Of a stretch of 28,609 bases of DNA, positions 14,419-20,069 are shown piece by piece. This DNA is from a virus. The notes beneath the pieces were generated by a model that saw only the letters and a program-made list of their open reading frames with translations, searched no databases and was not told where the DNA came from. The position numbers and the translations under genes were made by a program. Location of the stretch: IMG/VR virus record IMGVR_UViG_3300043773_000810, positions 1 to 28,609 of that record. One strand, 5' to 3'. Every line of letters begins with the position of its first letter. Positions within the stretch are counted from its first letter, which is position 1.

Positions 14419-14820
14419 TTAGACGTTAGCGGTTTCGCGTTGTGCTTCGAGTGCGCAGTCTGCTGATTCTTCTGCGATATCGGCTAGCCAAGCTAAGCCC
14501 AAAGCGCGGTCGTCGGCAATGCTGCCCGATGCCATAGCACTAGCTTGCCCTACTTGCTTGCGGATAGCGTCGGCGTGAGGTTCGTATCCGTGTGACTCTA
14601 TCTCTGCTGCTGCCTTAAGCGCGATCACGCCGTGATAGTTCGGCACCGTGTGGTAGTAGCCGATAACCGTGTTGTCGGCTGTGACGATGGTACCGCCGAA
14701 ATTGGCGTAGCCCTTACCGCTGTAGCGTGCAACACGGTTAAACAGCTCGTGTGCTTCGCTGTAGTCGCGAACGACAATAACGGTGGGTTGTCCGATGATG
14801 CTGCAAACGTTGTGTGTCAT
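14419..14820 (-). CDS. Unknown accessory protein
   Basis: 133 residues from ATG at 14820 (MTHNVCSIIGQPTVIVVRDYSEAHELFNRVARYSGKGYANFGGTIVTADNTVIGYYHTVPNYHGVIALKAAAEIESHG...). A beta-alpha N-terminal half (PTVIVVRDYSEAHELFNRVA) is followed by a helical, Ala-rich C-terminal half with DDRALGLAWLADIAEESADCALEAQRE. No TM segment or known motif. It is a single-gene unit with promoter and terminator. I do not recognise the family. Confidence 0.8.
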   Translation of the reverse strand: MTHNVCSIIGQPTVIVVRDYSEAHELFNRVARYSGKGYANFGGTIVTADNTVIGYYHTVPNYHGVIALKAAAEIESHGYEPHADAIRKQVGQASAMASGSIADDRALGLAWLADIAEESADCALEAQRETANV

Positions 14821-14826
14821 GCCGCT

Positions 14827-14856
14827 AGCCTAACCGGTAAGCGTGCCCATTGTCAA
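14827..14856 (-). promoter_or_regulatory. Promoter/operator for the 14419 gene
   Basis: Minus strand: TTGACA, 18-bp spacer, TAGGCT, six bases to ATG (leaderless). The operator-like copy reads CTTGACAATGGGCAC. Confidence 0.75.
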
Positions 14857-14861
14857 GCGAA

Positions 14862-14891
14862 GAAACCCCCGGACGGTTGCCCGGGGGTTTC
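14862..14891 (-). terminator. Terminator of the 15134-14906 pair
   Basis: GAAACCCCCGG pairs with CCGGGGGTTTC, 11-bp stem with an eight-base loop, 14 bases past the stop of the 14906 gene. Almost the same sequence as the 14374 terminator, so the two copies are likely duplicates. Confidence 0.85.
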
Positions 14892-14905
14892 GGTTCGGTA
14901 GACGG

Positions 14906-15130
14906 CTAGCGGGTACGGTCGTATGCTGCCCGGTTGGCGGCTAACCGGGCAGCTTTAGCGCGTAATAGTTGCGCTTTATTTTCGATTGACTCGGCATGTT
15001 CTAACAACCGTGGGACACGGTTCCGGAACACGTCACTGTCATCGGCCCGCATAGCCATCCTTAACACTTGCTCAAACCTAGCTTCTAACTCTGCTAGTTC
15101 GGCCCGTTCATCGGGGGTTAGATAGTTCAT
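14906..15130 (-). CDS. Small helical protein
   Basis: 74 residues: MNYLTPDERAELAELEARFE, then QVLRMAMRADDSDVFRNRVPRLLEHAESIENKAQLLRAKAARLAANRAAYDRTR. It is almost entirely charged alpha helix and could form a coiled-coil or helical hairpin. Three bases separate it from the stop of the upstream gene, so it is second in a two-gene unit. No known family. Confidence 0.75.
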   Translation of the reverse strand: MNYLTPDERAELAELEARFEQVLRMAMRADDSDVFRNRVPRLLEHAESIENKAQLLRAKAARLAANRAAYDRTR

Positions 15131-15133
15131 TGT

Positions 15134-15430
15134 TTACTCATCTTCCGTAGTGACGATGCGAACCGAGCCGATGACGTGCCCGCCGCATCGGGTGGAACCG
15201 TGCGAACGACGCCTAGCGGTCACGTAGCTGATATCCGGTAGCCCGATATGCGGAGTGCAGTAGCCGAGAATGTCGGTACCGTCGATATCGGAATCGTTGT
15301 ATCCGTACTCGGCAGCTAGTTCGGCAACGTAGTCGAGCACGTCATCAGCGTTAGCGAACGCGTATGACGTGATATCGCCGTCCGGTTCGGTGGGAGTGAC
15401 TCGGTAGTAGGCGGTGAGTGTGTTTGTCAT
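15134..15430 (-). CDS. Unknown accessory protein, first gene of a pair
   Basis: 98 residues from ATG at 15430 (MTNTLTAYYRVTPTEPDGDITSYAFANADDVLDYVAELAAEYGYNDSDIDGTDILGYCTPHIGLPDISYVTARRRSHGSTRCGGHVIGSVRIVTTEDE). The start is fixed by the promoter -10 seven bases upstream; the frame is open further but that would run through the promoter. The N-terminal half looks like an alpha/beta domain and the C-terminal half has a CGGH. Function unknown. It begins MTN like the 14185 protein, with a similar leaderless context. Confidence 0.75.
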   Translation of the reverse strand: MTNTLTAYYRVTPTEPDGDITSYAFANADDVLDYVAELAAEYGYNDSDIDGTDILGYCTPHIGLPDISYVTARRRSHGSTRCGGHVIGSVRIVTTEDE

Positions 15431-15437
15431 GGCGGCT

Positions 15438-15466
15438 AGGCTAGTTTGGGCGCCACACATTGTCAA
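15438..15466 (-). promoter_or_regulatory. Promoter/operator for the 15134 gene
   Basis: Minus strand: TTGACA, 17-bp spacer, TAGCCT, seven bases to ATG (leaderless). The operator-like copy reads TTTGACAATGTGTGG. It diverges from the plus-strand promoter at 15512. Confidence 0.75.
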
Positions 15467-15511
15467 ACCCGCAGGTAGGAGCCTCGCCGGCGCGGTACGG
15501 TAAATAAAAAA

Positions 15512-15540
15512 TTGACTCCCTGGACCGTAGGCTTTACTAT
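15512..15540 (+). promoter_or_regulatory. Early rightward promoter
   Basis: TTGACT, 17-bp spacer, TACTAT, the closest match to consensus in the window. It is preceded by an A/T run (TAAATAAAAAA) and lies 41 bases before the first right-arm gene, so it is the likely counterpart of the L5 early promoter. It lacks the full operator motif (TTGACTCCC rather than TTGACAATG). Confidence 0.75.
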
Positions 15541-15581
15541 GTGCACCGTACGAACCAACCAACGACGTTAGGACAAGATCA

Positions 15582-15788
15582 ATGTTTGTGCCCGGTACAC
15601 GTGTCTACGACCGAGTGACAGCCGAAACCTACGGCACTAGGTACTACGGCACGGTTGTAGCTGTGCAACAGCCGTCACGGTTTGCGCCTATGGTGGAGTC
15701 GGTAACGGTTGAATGGGATTGCGACGGTTGGACCGACTACCGTCCGACTGATGACGTCTATACTGACGTGCTCGGTATCGTGGCTTGA
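15582..15788 (+). CDS. Small beta-rich protein, first right-arm gene
   Basis: 68 residues (MFVPGTRVYDRVTAETYGTRYYGTVVAVQQ...). The opening 'PGTRVYDRV...YGTVV' and later 'VTVEWDCDGWTDYRPTDDV' resemble small SH3-like barrel proteins that begin with 'GTRV' and use short strands. AGGA precedes the ATG by about nine bases. The stop codon TGA is part of the next promoter's TTGACA. Function unknown. Confidence 0.75.
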   Translation: MFVPGTRVYDRVTAETYGTRYYGTVVAVQQPSRFAPMVESVTVEWDCDGWTDYRPTDDVYTDVLGIVA

Positions 15789-15814
15789 CAGTGTGTAGTC
15801 GTTGTCCGTATCCT
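15784..15814 (+). promoter_or_regulatory. Promoter/operator for the 15852 gene
   Basis: CTTGACAGTGTGTAG contains TTGACA (15785-15790); TATCCT lies 18 bp downstream (15809-15814). The stop TGA of the upstream gene is inside the -35. Leader of about 30 nt with TAGGAG. Confidence 0.75.
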
Positions 15815-15851
15815 GTCGTTACCAAACCAAACCTAGTTAGGAGTCAAACCT

Positions 15852-16049
15852 ATGTTTAAGTCGTTGGCGCGTATCGAAGTAACTGCCACTAATGGCAACG
15901 TCGTTAGGTTGGACGTTAGCCCGGATGGTGACGTTAAGGTTGCTGCCCGTAAGGGTACGCATAATCAGTCGGTGTCGGTTATCCCTGCGGATAACCCGCT
16001 AGCGTCGTTGCTTGCGTCGTTCATCATGGATAACTCGCAGACGGACTAG
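15852..16049 (+). CDS. Small protein of unknown function
   Basis: 65 residues (MFKSLARIEVTATNGNVVRLDVSPDGDVKVAARKGTHNQSVSVIPADNPLASLLASFIMDNSQTD). Alternating hydrophobic residues suggest a small beta sheet followed by a C-terminal helix. TAGGAG lies eight bases upstream of the ATG. The TAG stop is embedded in the following operator-like site (CTAGACATTG). Confidence 0.75.
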   Translation: MFKSLARIEVTATNGNVVRLDVSPDGDVKVAARKGTHNQSVSVIPADNPLASLLASFIMDNSQTD

Positions 16050-16060
16050 ACATTGTGTGC
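16046..16060 (+). promoter_or_regulatory. Operator-like site (TAG variant)
   Basis: CTAGACATTGTGTGC; the TAG is the stop codon of the upstream gene. A weak -10 (TACCCG) lies 17 bp downstream, so promoter activity is doubtful. Confidence 0.55.
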
Positions 16061-16150
16061 TAGTTGGCTTACCCGGTACCCGGTACTCGTGCCCGGTTAC
16101 CGGTTTGGGCAACTAACCCAACCGAGAACAAAACGATAGGAGTAGGGACT

Positions 16151-16846
16151 ATGGCACTAACGACTAACGCCCGGTTAGATGCAGCTATGCGCATATGCCG
16201 CGCGATTACCGGGGAGGAGTACGGGGAGGATTACGAACGGGTTACCGGTATCGGTATCGGTATCTCAGAACCGGGTTACGGGGATGCGGATACGGTTTGG
16301 GTTTTAGGTAATTGGAACGACCGAACCGACTACTCGACAGGTGAGCGTGTCGTTACCGATAACCGTATGTCCCGGTTGTTCGATGCGTTAGAGCGCATCG
16401 GGGTTGAGTGTCACTGGCTTGATGAATGGCAACGTTGTGACGGTTGCCGGAAGATTGTTCGTACCCAACCGGATAGCTACTGGTGGCAACCCTCGTTCGT
16501 TTGGGTATCTGATGAGTTGTTTTGTGTCGAGTGTGTTACCGGGGATTATCTTGACGAGACGATAGACGAGTACATAGGCGATAGCTCTAAGGCTATCTTT
16601 GCGTCGTTGGTATCCGCTACAGAGTTAGAGTCCCGTGGGTTTGTCCGGTACAACGTACCGCCTGCCGAGAACGGTTGGCATCCCGGGCAGGATGATACCC
16701 CGGACGCTATCGTGGATGCGTTTGAGGCAGAACACGGTAACGGTGCCCAGTGGCTGTTTTATCTTGACGAGACGTCTCAGTTCTATATCCGGTTCACGTT
16801 GTTCTACCGTCCGGTTGACAACGACGACGACGTTACGGGGGTTTGA
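16151..16846 (+). CDS. Unknown protein with CxxC zinc knuckle
   Basis: 231 residues from ATG at 16151, preceded by GGAGTAGGG (a GTG/TTG-type extension to 16064 has no ribosome site). The N-terminal region contains 'TGIGIGISEPGYGDADTVWVLGNWND'; at residues 93-150 there are two Cys pairs (QRCDGCRKIV and LFCVECVTGDY) separated by about 35 residues, a treble-clef or zinc-ribbon arrangement. The C-terminal part is acidic and aromatic. A GGTATC triplet repeat encodes GIGIGIS. The stop TGA sits in the next operator site. No family recognised. Confidence 0.75.
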   Translation: MALTTNARLDAAMRICRAITGEEYGEDYERVTGIGIGISEPGYGDADTVWVLGNWNDRTDYSTGERVVTDNRMSRLFDALERIGVECHWLDEWQRCDGCRKIVRTQPDSYWWQPSFVWVSDELFCVECVTGDYLDETIDEYIGDSSKAIFASLVSATELESRGFVRYNVPPAENGWHPGQDDTPDAIVDAFEAEHGNGAQWLFYLDETSQFYIRFTLFYRPVDNDDDVTGV

Positions 16847-16856
16847 CAATGGGTAG
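16842..16856 (+). promoter_or_regulatory. Operator-like site at a start codon
   Basis: TTTGACAATGGGTAG; it includes both the upstream stop (TGA) and the ATG of the next gene. No -10 is present at 16-18 bp, so it is likely a repressor site and not a promoter. Confidence 0.6.
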
Positions 16857-17193
16857 CACCGTGCGCCGTGTCGCTGATATCGCCGGTTCGTGGGACTGGG
16901 ATTATGACCCGTGGGGTACCGGATTAGGTTTGCAGTTCGCTATCTGCGCCGTTTTGGACGCTATCGGGGGTTACTCGGACGTTTTAGCGCGATGGGAGTA
17001 TAGCCGTGGAGCTATGCCGGTTAGGTCCATCGTTGCGCTTGCTAATGATGATGAGGAATTAGAAGATTACGAAACCTCAGCATTAGCTAGTGCCATATTA
17101 GATGGGTACCTAACCCCCGATGATTTAGTGCAGGCGGGAGACGTGCTAGCCCGATACGTTTCACTTGCACGGTTGGCCGGTAGGGACTACTAG
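16849..17193 (+). CDS. Unknown small protein
   Basis: 114 residues from ATG at 16849, seven bases after GGGGG. MGSTVRRVADIAGSWDWDYDPWGTGLGLQFAICAVLDAIGGYSDVL then a helical C-terminal half (EDYETSALASAILDGYLTPDDLVQAGDVLARYVSLARLAGRDY). An all-helical protein with no visible motif. Its start is inside an operator-like site, so repressor binding could block both transcription and the start region. TAG stop overlaps the next operator site. Confidence 0.7.
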   Translation: MGSTVRRVADIAGSWDWDYDPWGTGLGLQFAICAVLDAIGGYSDVLARWEYSRGAMPVRSIVALANDDEELEDYETSALASAILDGYLTPDDLVQAGDVLARYVSLARLAGRDY

Positions 17194-17204
17194 ACAGTGT
17201 GTAG
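17190..17204 (+). promoter_or_regulatory. Operator-like site (TAG variant)
   Basis: CTAGACAGTGTGTAG with the upstream TAG stop inside. No good -10 (TAGTCG at 18 bp). The 96-bp gap to the next gene holds nothing else. Confidence 0.55.
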
Positions 17205-17289
17205 CCGATGCCGCTAGTCGGTAGGTTAGCCCGGTTCGCTACCGGGCATCGGCACGTTCTAACGAACACTTCAATCAACGGATAAGGAT

Positions 17290-17775
17290 ATGGTTATGGC
17301 ATCGGATGGGGATACAGCGGAGTTGCGTCGCCAGTGTGAGTCTGTAGCGGACACGGTTCGGGCATATGCTCGGCAGATTGAAACCGGGGAGTATGGTGGC
17401 CGGTATTGGGTGTTCATCAACGATACTGACGACCTAGCGGTATCGGATACAGTTGACGCGGCTAACTTAGACGCGGCTATTGACGAGGTTTCGGATATGA
17501 CCGGTTTGCCGGCGGATAGCTTTTACGCGGAATTGGATGAGGCTTACGATGACCCGACGGTTAACGAAACGTCGATTTATGACTACCCGCTAGCAGTTGT
17601 TGACGAGCGTGGCCGTGAGTTCGCCGTGGTTATTTGTACCGGCGGCCCGCATATCGAAGTCGTTGCCGATGGTTTGAACCGGGCGCGTCTGGAGGGGTAC
17701 TGGTGGGGTAGTCGTTGCACACTTACCGGCGATTATTTCGATACGTTCCTAGACTGGTTCATCGAACGGGACTAG
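17290..17775 (+). CDS. Antirestriction-like acidic protein (tentative)
   Basis: 161 residues (from ATG 17290; ATG 17296 has better spacing to AAGG). Strongly acidic: 'TGEYGGRYWVFINDTDDLAVSDTVDAANLDAAIDEVSDMTGLPADSFYAELDEAYDDPTVNETSIYDYPLAVVDERG' and 'LDWFIERD'. The mix of acidic helices with aromatic residues recalls DNA-mimic antirestriction proteins, but no family motif is certain, so function should be treated as unknown. It lies in a block of early accessory genes. Confidence 0.65.
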   Translation: MVMASDGDTAELRRQCESVADTVRAYARQIETGEYGGRYWVFINDTDDLAVSDTVDAANLDAAIDEVSDMTGLPADSFYAELDEAYDDPTVNETSIYDYPLAVVDERGREFAVVICTGGPHIEVVADGLNRARLEGYWWGSRCTLTGDYFDTFLDWFIERD

Positions 17776-17790
17776 CTTGCCAGTGTGCCG
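17776..17790 (+). promoter_or_regulatory. Degenerate operator-like site
   Basis: CTTGCCAGTGTGCCG, one base after the TAG stop of the upstream gene. It keeps CTTG-CA-TGTG spacing but has C for A at a core position. Confidence 0.4.
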
Positions 17791-17840
17791 GTACCGTTTG
17801 GCAGATACTCGGACGGTACCGGGCAGGAATGGTTAGTCGG

Positions 17841-17948
17841 TAAGGTTTGATTCGTTTGGTCGGTTTAAGGCTTGATTCGCCGGCGGTCTAAGGTTTGAAA
17901 CGTCACAATGACAAAACGGTAAGGCATGATTTAGTGGGAGGTTTGGAT
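17841..17948 (+). repeat. Non-coding array of TAAGG-TTGA motifs
   Basis: TAAGGTTTGA at 17841, TAAGGCTTGA at 17866, TAAGGTTTGA at 17889, TAAGGCATGA at about 17921, then GGGAGGTTTGGATATG at the start of the next gene. The copies match the stop/ribosome-site module seen at later gene junctions but here have no genes between them. Confidence 0.6.
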
Positions 17949-18185
17949 ATGGTTACGGTTAAAGGTTTGAAGCGGTTTAACGGTATCGCGGGACAATACG
18001 GTTACCGGGCTACGGTGCAGTATGCCGGCGAACCGGATAGCGTGGTTTCGTTCATCGGTAGCGTTTACGGTGGCCCGGTTGTCATGGTTACAGATACTGG
18101 TATGCAGACGTTTGTTACAGAACCGGATAGGTTTGGTTCGTTTGGCCCGGATTGGGTTAGACGGTTTTTCGGTGATCTGGCTTGA
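17949..18185 (+). CDS. Small beta-rich protein
   Basis: 78 residues from ATG at 17949, preceded by GGGAGG (an upstream in-frame start at 17895 lacks a ribosome site). MVTVKGLKRFNGIAGQYGYRATVQYAGEPDSVVSFIGSVYGGPVVMVTDTGMQTFVTEPDRFGSFGPDWVRRFFGDLA. It appears to be a small barrel followed by a short helix. The final 'GPDWVRRFFGDLA' is amphipathic. The stop TGA is part of the next promoter. Function unknown. Confidence 0.75.
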   Translation: MVTVKGLKRFNGIAGQYGYRATVQYAGEPDSVVSFIGSVYGGPVVMVTDTGMQTFVTEPDRFGSFGPDWVRRFFGDLA

Positions 18186-18210
18186 CAATGGGTAGTGTTT
18201 CGCGTATCAT
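18181..18210 (+). promoter_or_regulatory. Promoter/operator for the nine-gene cluster
   Basis: CTTGACAATGGGTAG with TTGACA (18182-18187), 17-bp spacer, TATCAT (18205-18210). It lies 42 bases before the first of a run of tiny genes that share stop/Shine-Dalgarno modules, so it probably drives them all. Confidence 0.8.
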
Positions 18211-18252
18211 GAACAGGCACCGGCTACGGCAGCTATTAGAAAGGTTTGAAAA

Positions 18253-18369
18253 ATGATTATGTGTGAGGGCTGTAACAGGCCAATTGGAGAGCATCCGGGT
18301 CCGTGGCGTTGCGATAGCCCGCCATTGGCACATTGGGAAATTGAACTGTTGAATGATTGGGAGGTTTGA
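18253..18369 (+). CDS. Zinc-ribbon-like microprotein
   Basis: 38 residues: MIMCEGCNRPIGEHPGPWRC, DSPPLAHWEIELLNDWEV. CEGC, then H14 and C20, then H27 suggest a zinc knuckle. It follows AAAGGTTTGAAAA and itself ends in GAGGTTTGA (Glu-Val-stop), which forms the ribosome site for the next gene two bases later. The arrangement on both sides supports that it is real. Function unknown. Confidence 0.7.
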   Translation: MIMCEGCNRPIGEHPGPWRCDSPPLAHWEIELLNDWEV

Positions 18370-18371
18370 GG

Positions 18372-18569
18372 ATGTTTAACGAAAACAAAGGTATCGCAGA
18401 CGCCTTCCGGCTTGGGTTTGATGAGGGCTATGAATCCCCATTTGGTTGCGACGTAGGTATGACCTACGACGATGACCCTGACTCCCCTAGGAGTGTTGCT
18501 TATGATATGGGGCTAAATCATGGTGAGGCATCTTGGTTTAACGATAACAATTACTGGAAAGAGGTTTGA
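18372..18569 (+). CDS. Unknown small protein of the AGGTTTGA cluster
   Basis: 65 residues from ATG at 18372, seven bases after GGGAGG. MFNENKGIADAFRLGFDEGYESPFGCDVGMTYDDDPDSPRSVAYDMGLNHGEASWFNDNNYWKEV. The 'DAFRLGFDEGYE...AYDMGLNHGE' pattern (G-x-D/N-x-G-x-E twice) recalls small phage proteins with paired 'GY.xG' repeats. It ends Lys-Glu-Val-stop with the stop in GAGGTTTGA. Confidence 0.75.
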   Translation: MFNENKGIADAFRLGFDEGYESPFGCDVGMTYDDDPDSPRSVAYDMGLNHGEASWFNDNNYWKEV

Positions 18570-18570
18570 A

Positions 18571-18783
18571 GTGGACACTAAGCAAGCAAGAGAGTTAGCC
18601 GCCCAATACGCCGGCGACTACGTTCCAGATATCCGGGCGTTCGCATTAGGCGCTAGGGTTTCGTATGAGAGCTTTGTCGCGCAGCTTGACATTGTGGCAT
18701 CAGAGTATGGTTTCGATAGCTTTGATGATGTTGAGTCGTTGCGCGACTACGCCGGCGAAACGCTTGACGCGGTGTGGAAATAG
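18571..18783 (+). CDS. Unknown small acidic helical protein
   Basis: 70 residues from GTG at 18571, after GAGGTTTGAA. MDTKQARELAAQYAGDYVPDIRAFALGARVSYESFVAQLDIVASEYGFDSFDDVESLRDYAGETLDAVWK. All helical. It contains an internal operator-like sequence (CTTGACATTGTGGCA, 18685-18699). Unlike its neighbours it ends with TAG-type spacing: the stop precedes a new GGGAGGTTTGA instead of sharing it. Confidence 0.75.
   Translation: MDTKQARELAAQYAGDYVPDIRAFALGARVSYESFVAQLDIVASEYGFDSFDDVESLRDYAGETLDAVWK
18685..18699 (+). promoter_or_regulatory. Intragenic operator-like site
   Basis: CTTGACATTGTGGCA inside the 18571 gene, same orientation as the others. No -10 at 16-18 bp. It fits a stoperator but could be chance, since it encodes Leu-Asp-Ile-Val. 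Confidence 0.4.
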
Positions 18784-18799
18784 GGAGGTTTGAGCATTT

Positions 18800-19090
18800 A
18801 TGCGACGTTGCTCTAAGCGTTGGCTTGACGAGGATTGCCCGGAAGGTGTTGTCGCAATAATCGACAATCCAGCTTTTACCGATAGATACACCATTATTTA
18901 CAACTATGTAAACGATGGTCATGTTACATATCTGGGCACTAACTCTAGTGGCAGTTTTTCCGGGCACGGTTTCATGCAGACGCATGAGGTATCTGCATAT
19001 CGGTATCGGGAAAAGAATCGGTATATCCGATGGTCTGATTTACCGGATACGGTCAAAGCTATGGTTCGTTCTGATTTGGGAAAGGTTTGA
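18800..19090 (+). CDS. Unknown small protein
   Basis: 96 residues from ATG at 18800, after GGGAGGTTTGAGCATTT. MRRCSKRWLDEDCPEGVVAIIDNPAFTDRYTIIYNYVNDGHVTYLGTNSSGSFSGHGFMQTHEVSAYRYREKNRYIRWSDLPDTVKAMVRSDLGKV. The core 'DRYTIIYNY...GHVTYLGTNSSGSFSGHGFMQTHEVSAYRYR....IRWSDLP..V' is typical of small phage/plasmid-type proteins of unknown function that end in 'I.W.DLP..V'. It ends Gly-Lys-Val with stop inside AAAGGTTTGA. Confidence 0.8.
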   Translation: MRRCSKRWLDEDCPEGVVAIIDNPAFTDRYTIIYNYVNDGHVTYLGTNSSGSFSGHGFMQTHEVSAYRYREKNRYIRWSDLPDTVKAMVRSDLGKV

Positions 19091-19094
19091 ATCT

Positions 19095-19262
19095 ATGAGG
19101 CAATACCGTGGTGTGACCATCGACAGGGTACCTGGTAGTGGATACTACAAAGCTTTTCCGGAGTGTTCTACAGATCATCCTAGTCATTATGTGCCTCTAA
19201 TGGCAGACACGGAGGCTTTGACTACTGCTAAGCGTGAATTGTCCGAATTGGGAAAGGTTTGA
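19095..19262 (+). CDS. Unknown small protein
   Basis: 55 residues from ATG at 19095, after AAAGGTTTGAATCT (the open frame to the left overlaps the previous gene and is rejected). MRQYRGVTIDRVPGSGYYKAFPECSTDHPSHYVPLMADTEALTTAKRELSELGKV. It starts with a small beta unit ('YRGVTIDRVPGSGYYKA') and ends with a helix that repeats the same Gly-Lys-Val-stop as its neighbour. Similar short 'Y.G..I..V..SGYY.A' proteins occur in actinophages, usually assigned no function. Confidence 0.75.
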   Translation: MRQYRGVTIDRVPGSGYYKAFPECSTDHPSHYVPLMADTEALTTAKRELSELGKV

Positions 19263-19265
19263 GAA

Positions 19266-19538
19266 TTGAAAGACACAGCATTAGCAATCATCGGGCTTAA
19301 CTCACTCTCCGAGGAACTGTGGAGTGTTGACGACGACCGAGCATTTGAGTACGAGCTACAGCTTCAAGAGAAAGCTGTCCAGCTAGCTTTAGAGGTTATG
19401 GATTTTAACCCGCTAGAAGGGCACACAAGGCTTGGGGAGGTCCGGGCATACGCTCACCGTAACGGTATTTGTGTGCATGAGGCGATTATTCGTCTGGTTA
19501 ATTCCGCGTTGTCGCATCAGCTTGATAGAGAGGTTTGA
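19266..19538 (+). CDS. Unknown helical protein
   Basis: 90 residues from TTG at 19266, after AAAGGTTTGAGAA. MKDTALAIIGLNSLSEELWSVDDDRAFEYELQLQEKAVQLALEVMDFNPLEGHTRLGEVRAYAHRNGICVHEAIIRLVNSALSHQLDREV. Fully helical; the C-terminal third (GEVRAYAHRNGICVHEAIIRLVNSALSHQ) resembles a ribbon-helix-helix or small HTH, but this is not certain. Ends Glu-Val with stop inside GAGGTTTGA. Confidence 0.75.
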   Translation: MKDTALAIIGLNSLSEELWSVDDDRAFEYELQLQEKAVQLALEVMDFNPLEGHTRLGEVRAYAHRNGICVHEAIIRLVNSALSHQLDREV

Positions 19539-19540
19539 GA

Positions 19541-19825
19541 ATGTTTACAACAAAGCTTTGGGCTGAGGTAGGTATCTGGAATCATGGCGAGCCGGCGTTG
19601 CTCATCATGAAGGGGATTTACGACGACGAATACGAGAACCAGATAGACGATATCTCTGTTCTCCATGACGTAGATTTGGTGTTTCCTGACGGGTACGACC
19701 AGCAGCTTGACGACATGCTTGGTTTGCCTTGGGAGGAACCTTTAGCGGCGTTGGGTTACCGACGTGTGAGCAGCCGGCACGATTACACACCTTATTCCGC
19801 AGCTTTCGATATCAAGGAGGTTTGA
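19541..19825 (+). CDS. Unknown acidic protein
   Basis: 94 residues from ATG at 19541, after GAGGTTTGAGA. MFTTKLWAEVGIWNHGEPALLIMKGIYDDEYENQIDDISVLHDVDLVFPDGYDQQLDDMLGLPWEEPLAALGYRRVSSRHDYTPYSAAFDIKEV. Mixed alpha/beta with many Asp residues in the middle (residues 28-60). No recognised motif. Ends Lys-Glu-Val with stop inside GGAGGTTTGA. Confidence 0.75.
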   Translation: MFTTKLWAEVGIWNHGEPALLIMKGIYDDEYENQIDDISVLHDVDLVFPDGYDQQLDDMLGLPWEEPLAALGYRRVSSRHDYTPYSAAFDIKEV

Positions 19826-19829
19826 CACC

Positions 19830-19994
19830 TTGGCATTGCGCTACCGCATCGGGGATGACATCATCGACCCCGCATTCCTACCACACCACGTCAAAGGCAC
19901 CGTCACCGCTTTAGCGCACGGCATGGTCCGGGTACACTGGCACATGGCAGACGACTACGAATGGCTGCCAGTAACCGATATCACAAAGCTTTGA
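19830..19994 (+). CDS. Small barrel-like protein, last of the cluster
   Basis: 54 residues from TTG at 19830: MALRYRIGDDIIDPAFLPHH, VKGTVTALAHGMVRVHWHMADDYEWLPVTDITKL. The form 'RIGD.I.D......KGTVTAL..GMVRVHW....EWLPVTDI.K' is typical of small SH3-like/KOW-like barrels. GGAGGTTTGA of the previous gene provides its ribosome site. Here the stop TGA is followed directly by the promoter of the repressor gene (TGAATTGACA). Confidence 0.7.
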   Translation: MALRYRIGDDIIDPAFLPHHVKGTVTALAHGMVRVHWHMADDYEWLPVTDITKL

Positions 19995-19995
19995 A

Positions 19996-20025
19996 TTGAC
20001 ATAACAATGACAAGCCGTGTATCAT
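19996..20025 (+). promoter_or_regulatory. Repressor gene promoter
   Basis: TTGACA (19996-20001), 18-bp spacer, TATCAT (20020-20025), 44 bases before the repressor ATG. The bases after the -35 (TAACAATGA) depart from the operator consensus (ATGnGTAG), so this promoter may escape repression by the protein it makes. Confidence 0.75.
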
Positions 20026-20069
20026 GGCCTAGGTAAATTACCTGCCGGCTTTCTGGGGGATTAAGGCCA

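Noticed and set aside
17895-17948. Upstream start for the 17949 gene (TTG-type at 17895)
   Set aside because: No ribosome site and the segment consists of repeated boundary motifs; ATG 17949 follows GGGAGG directly.
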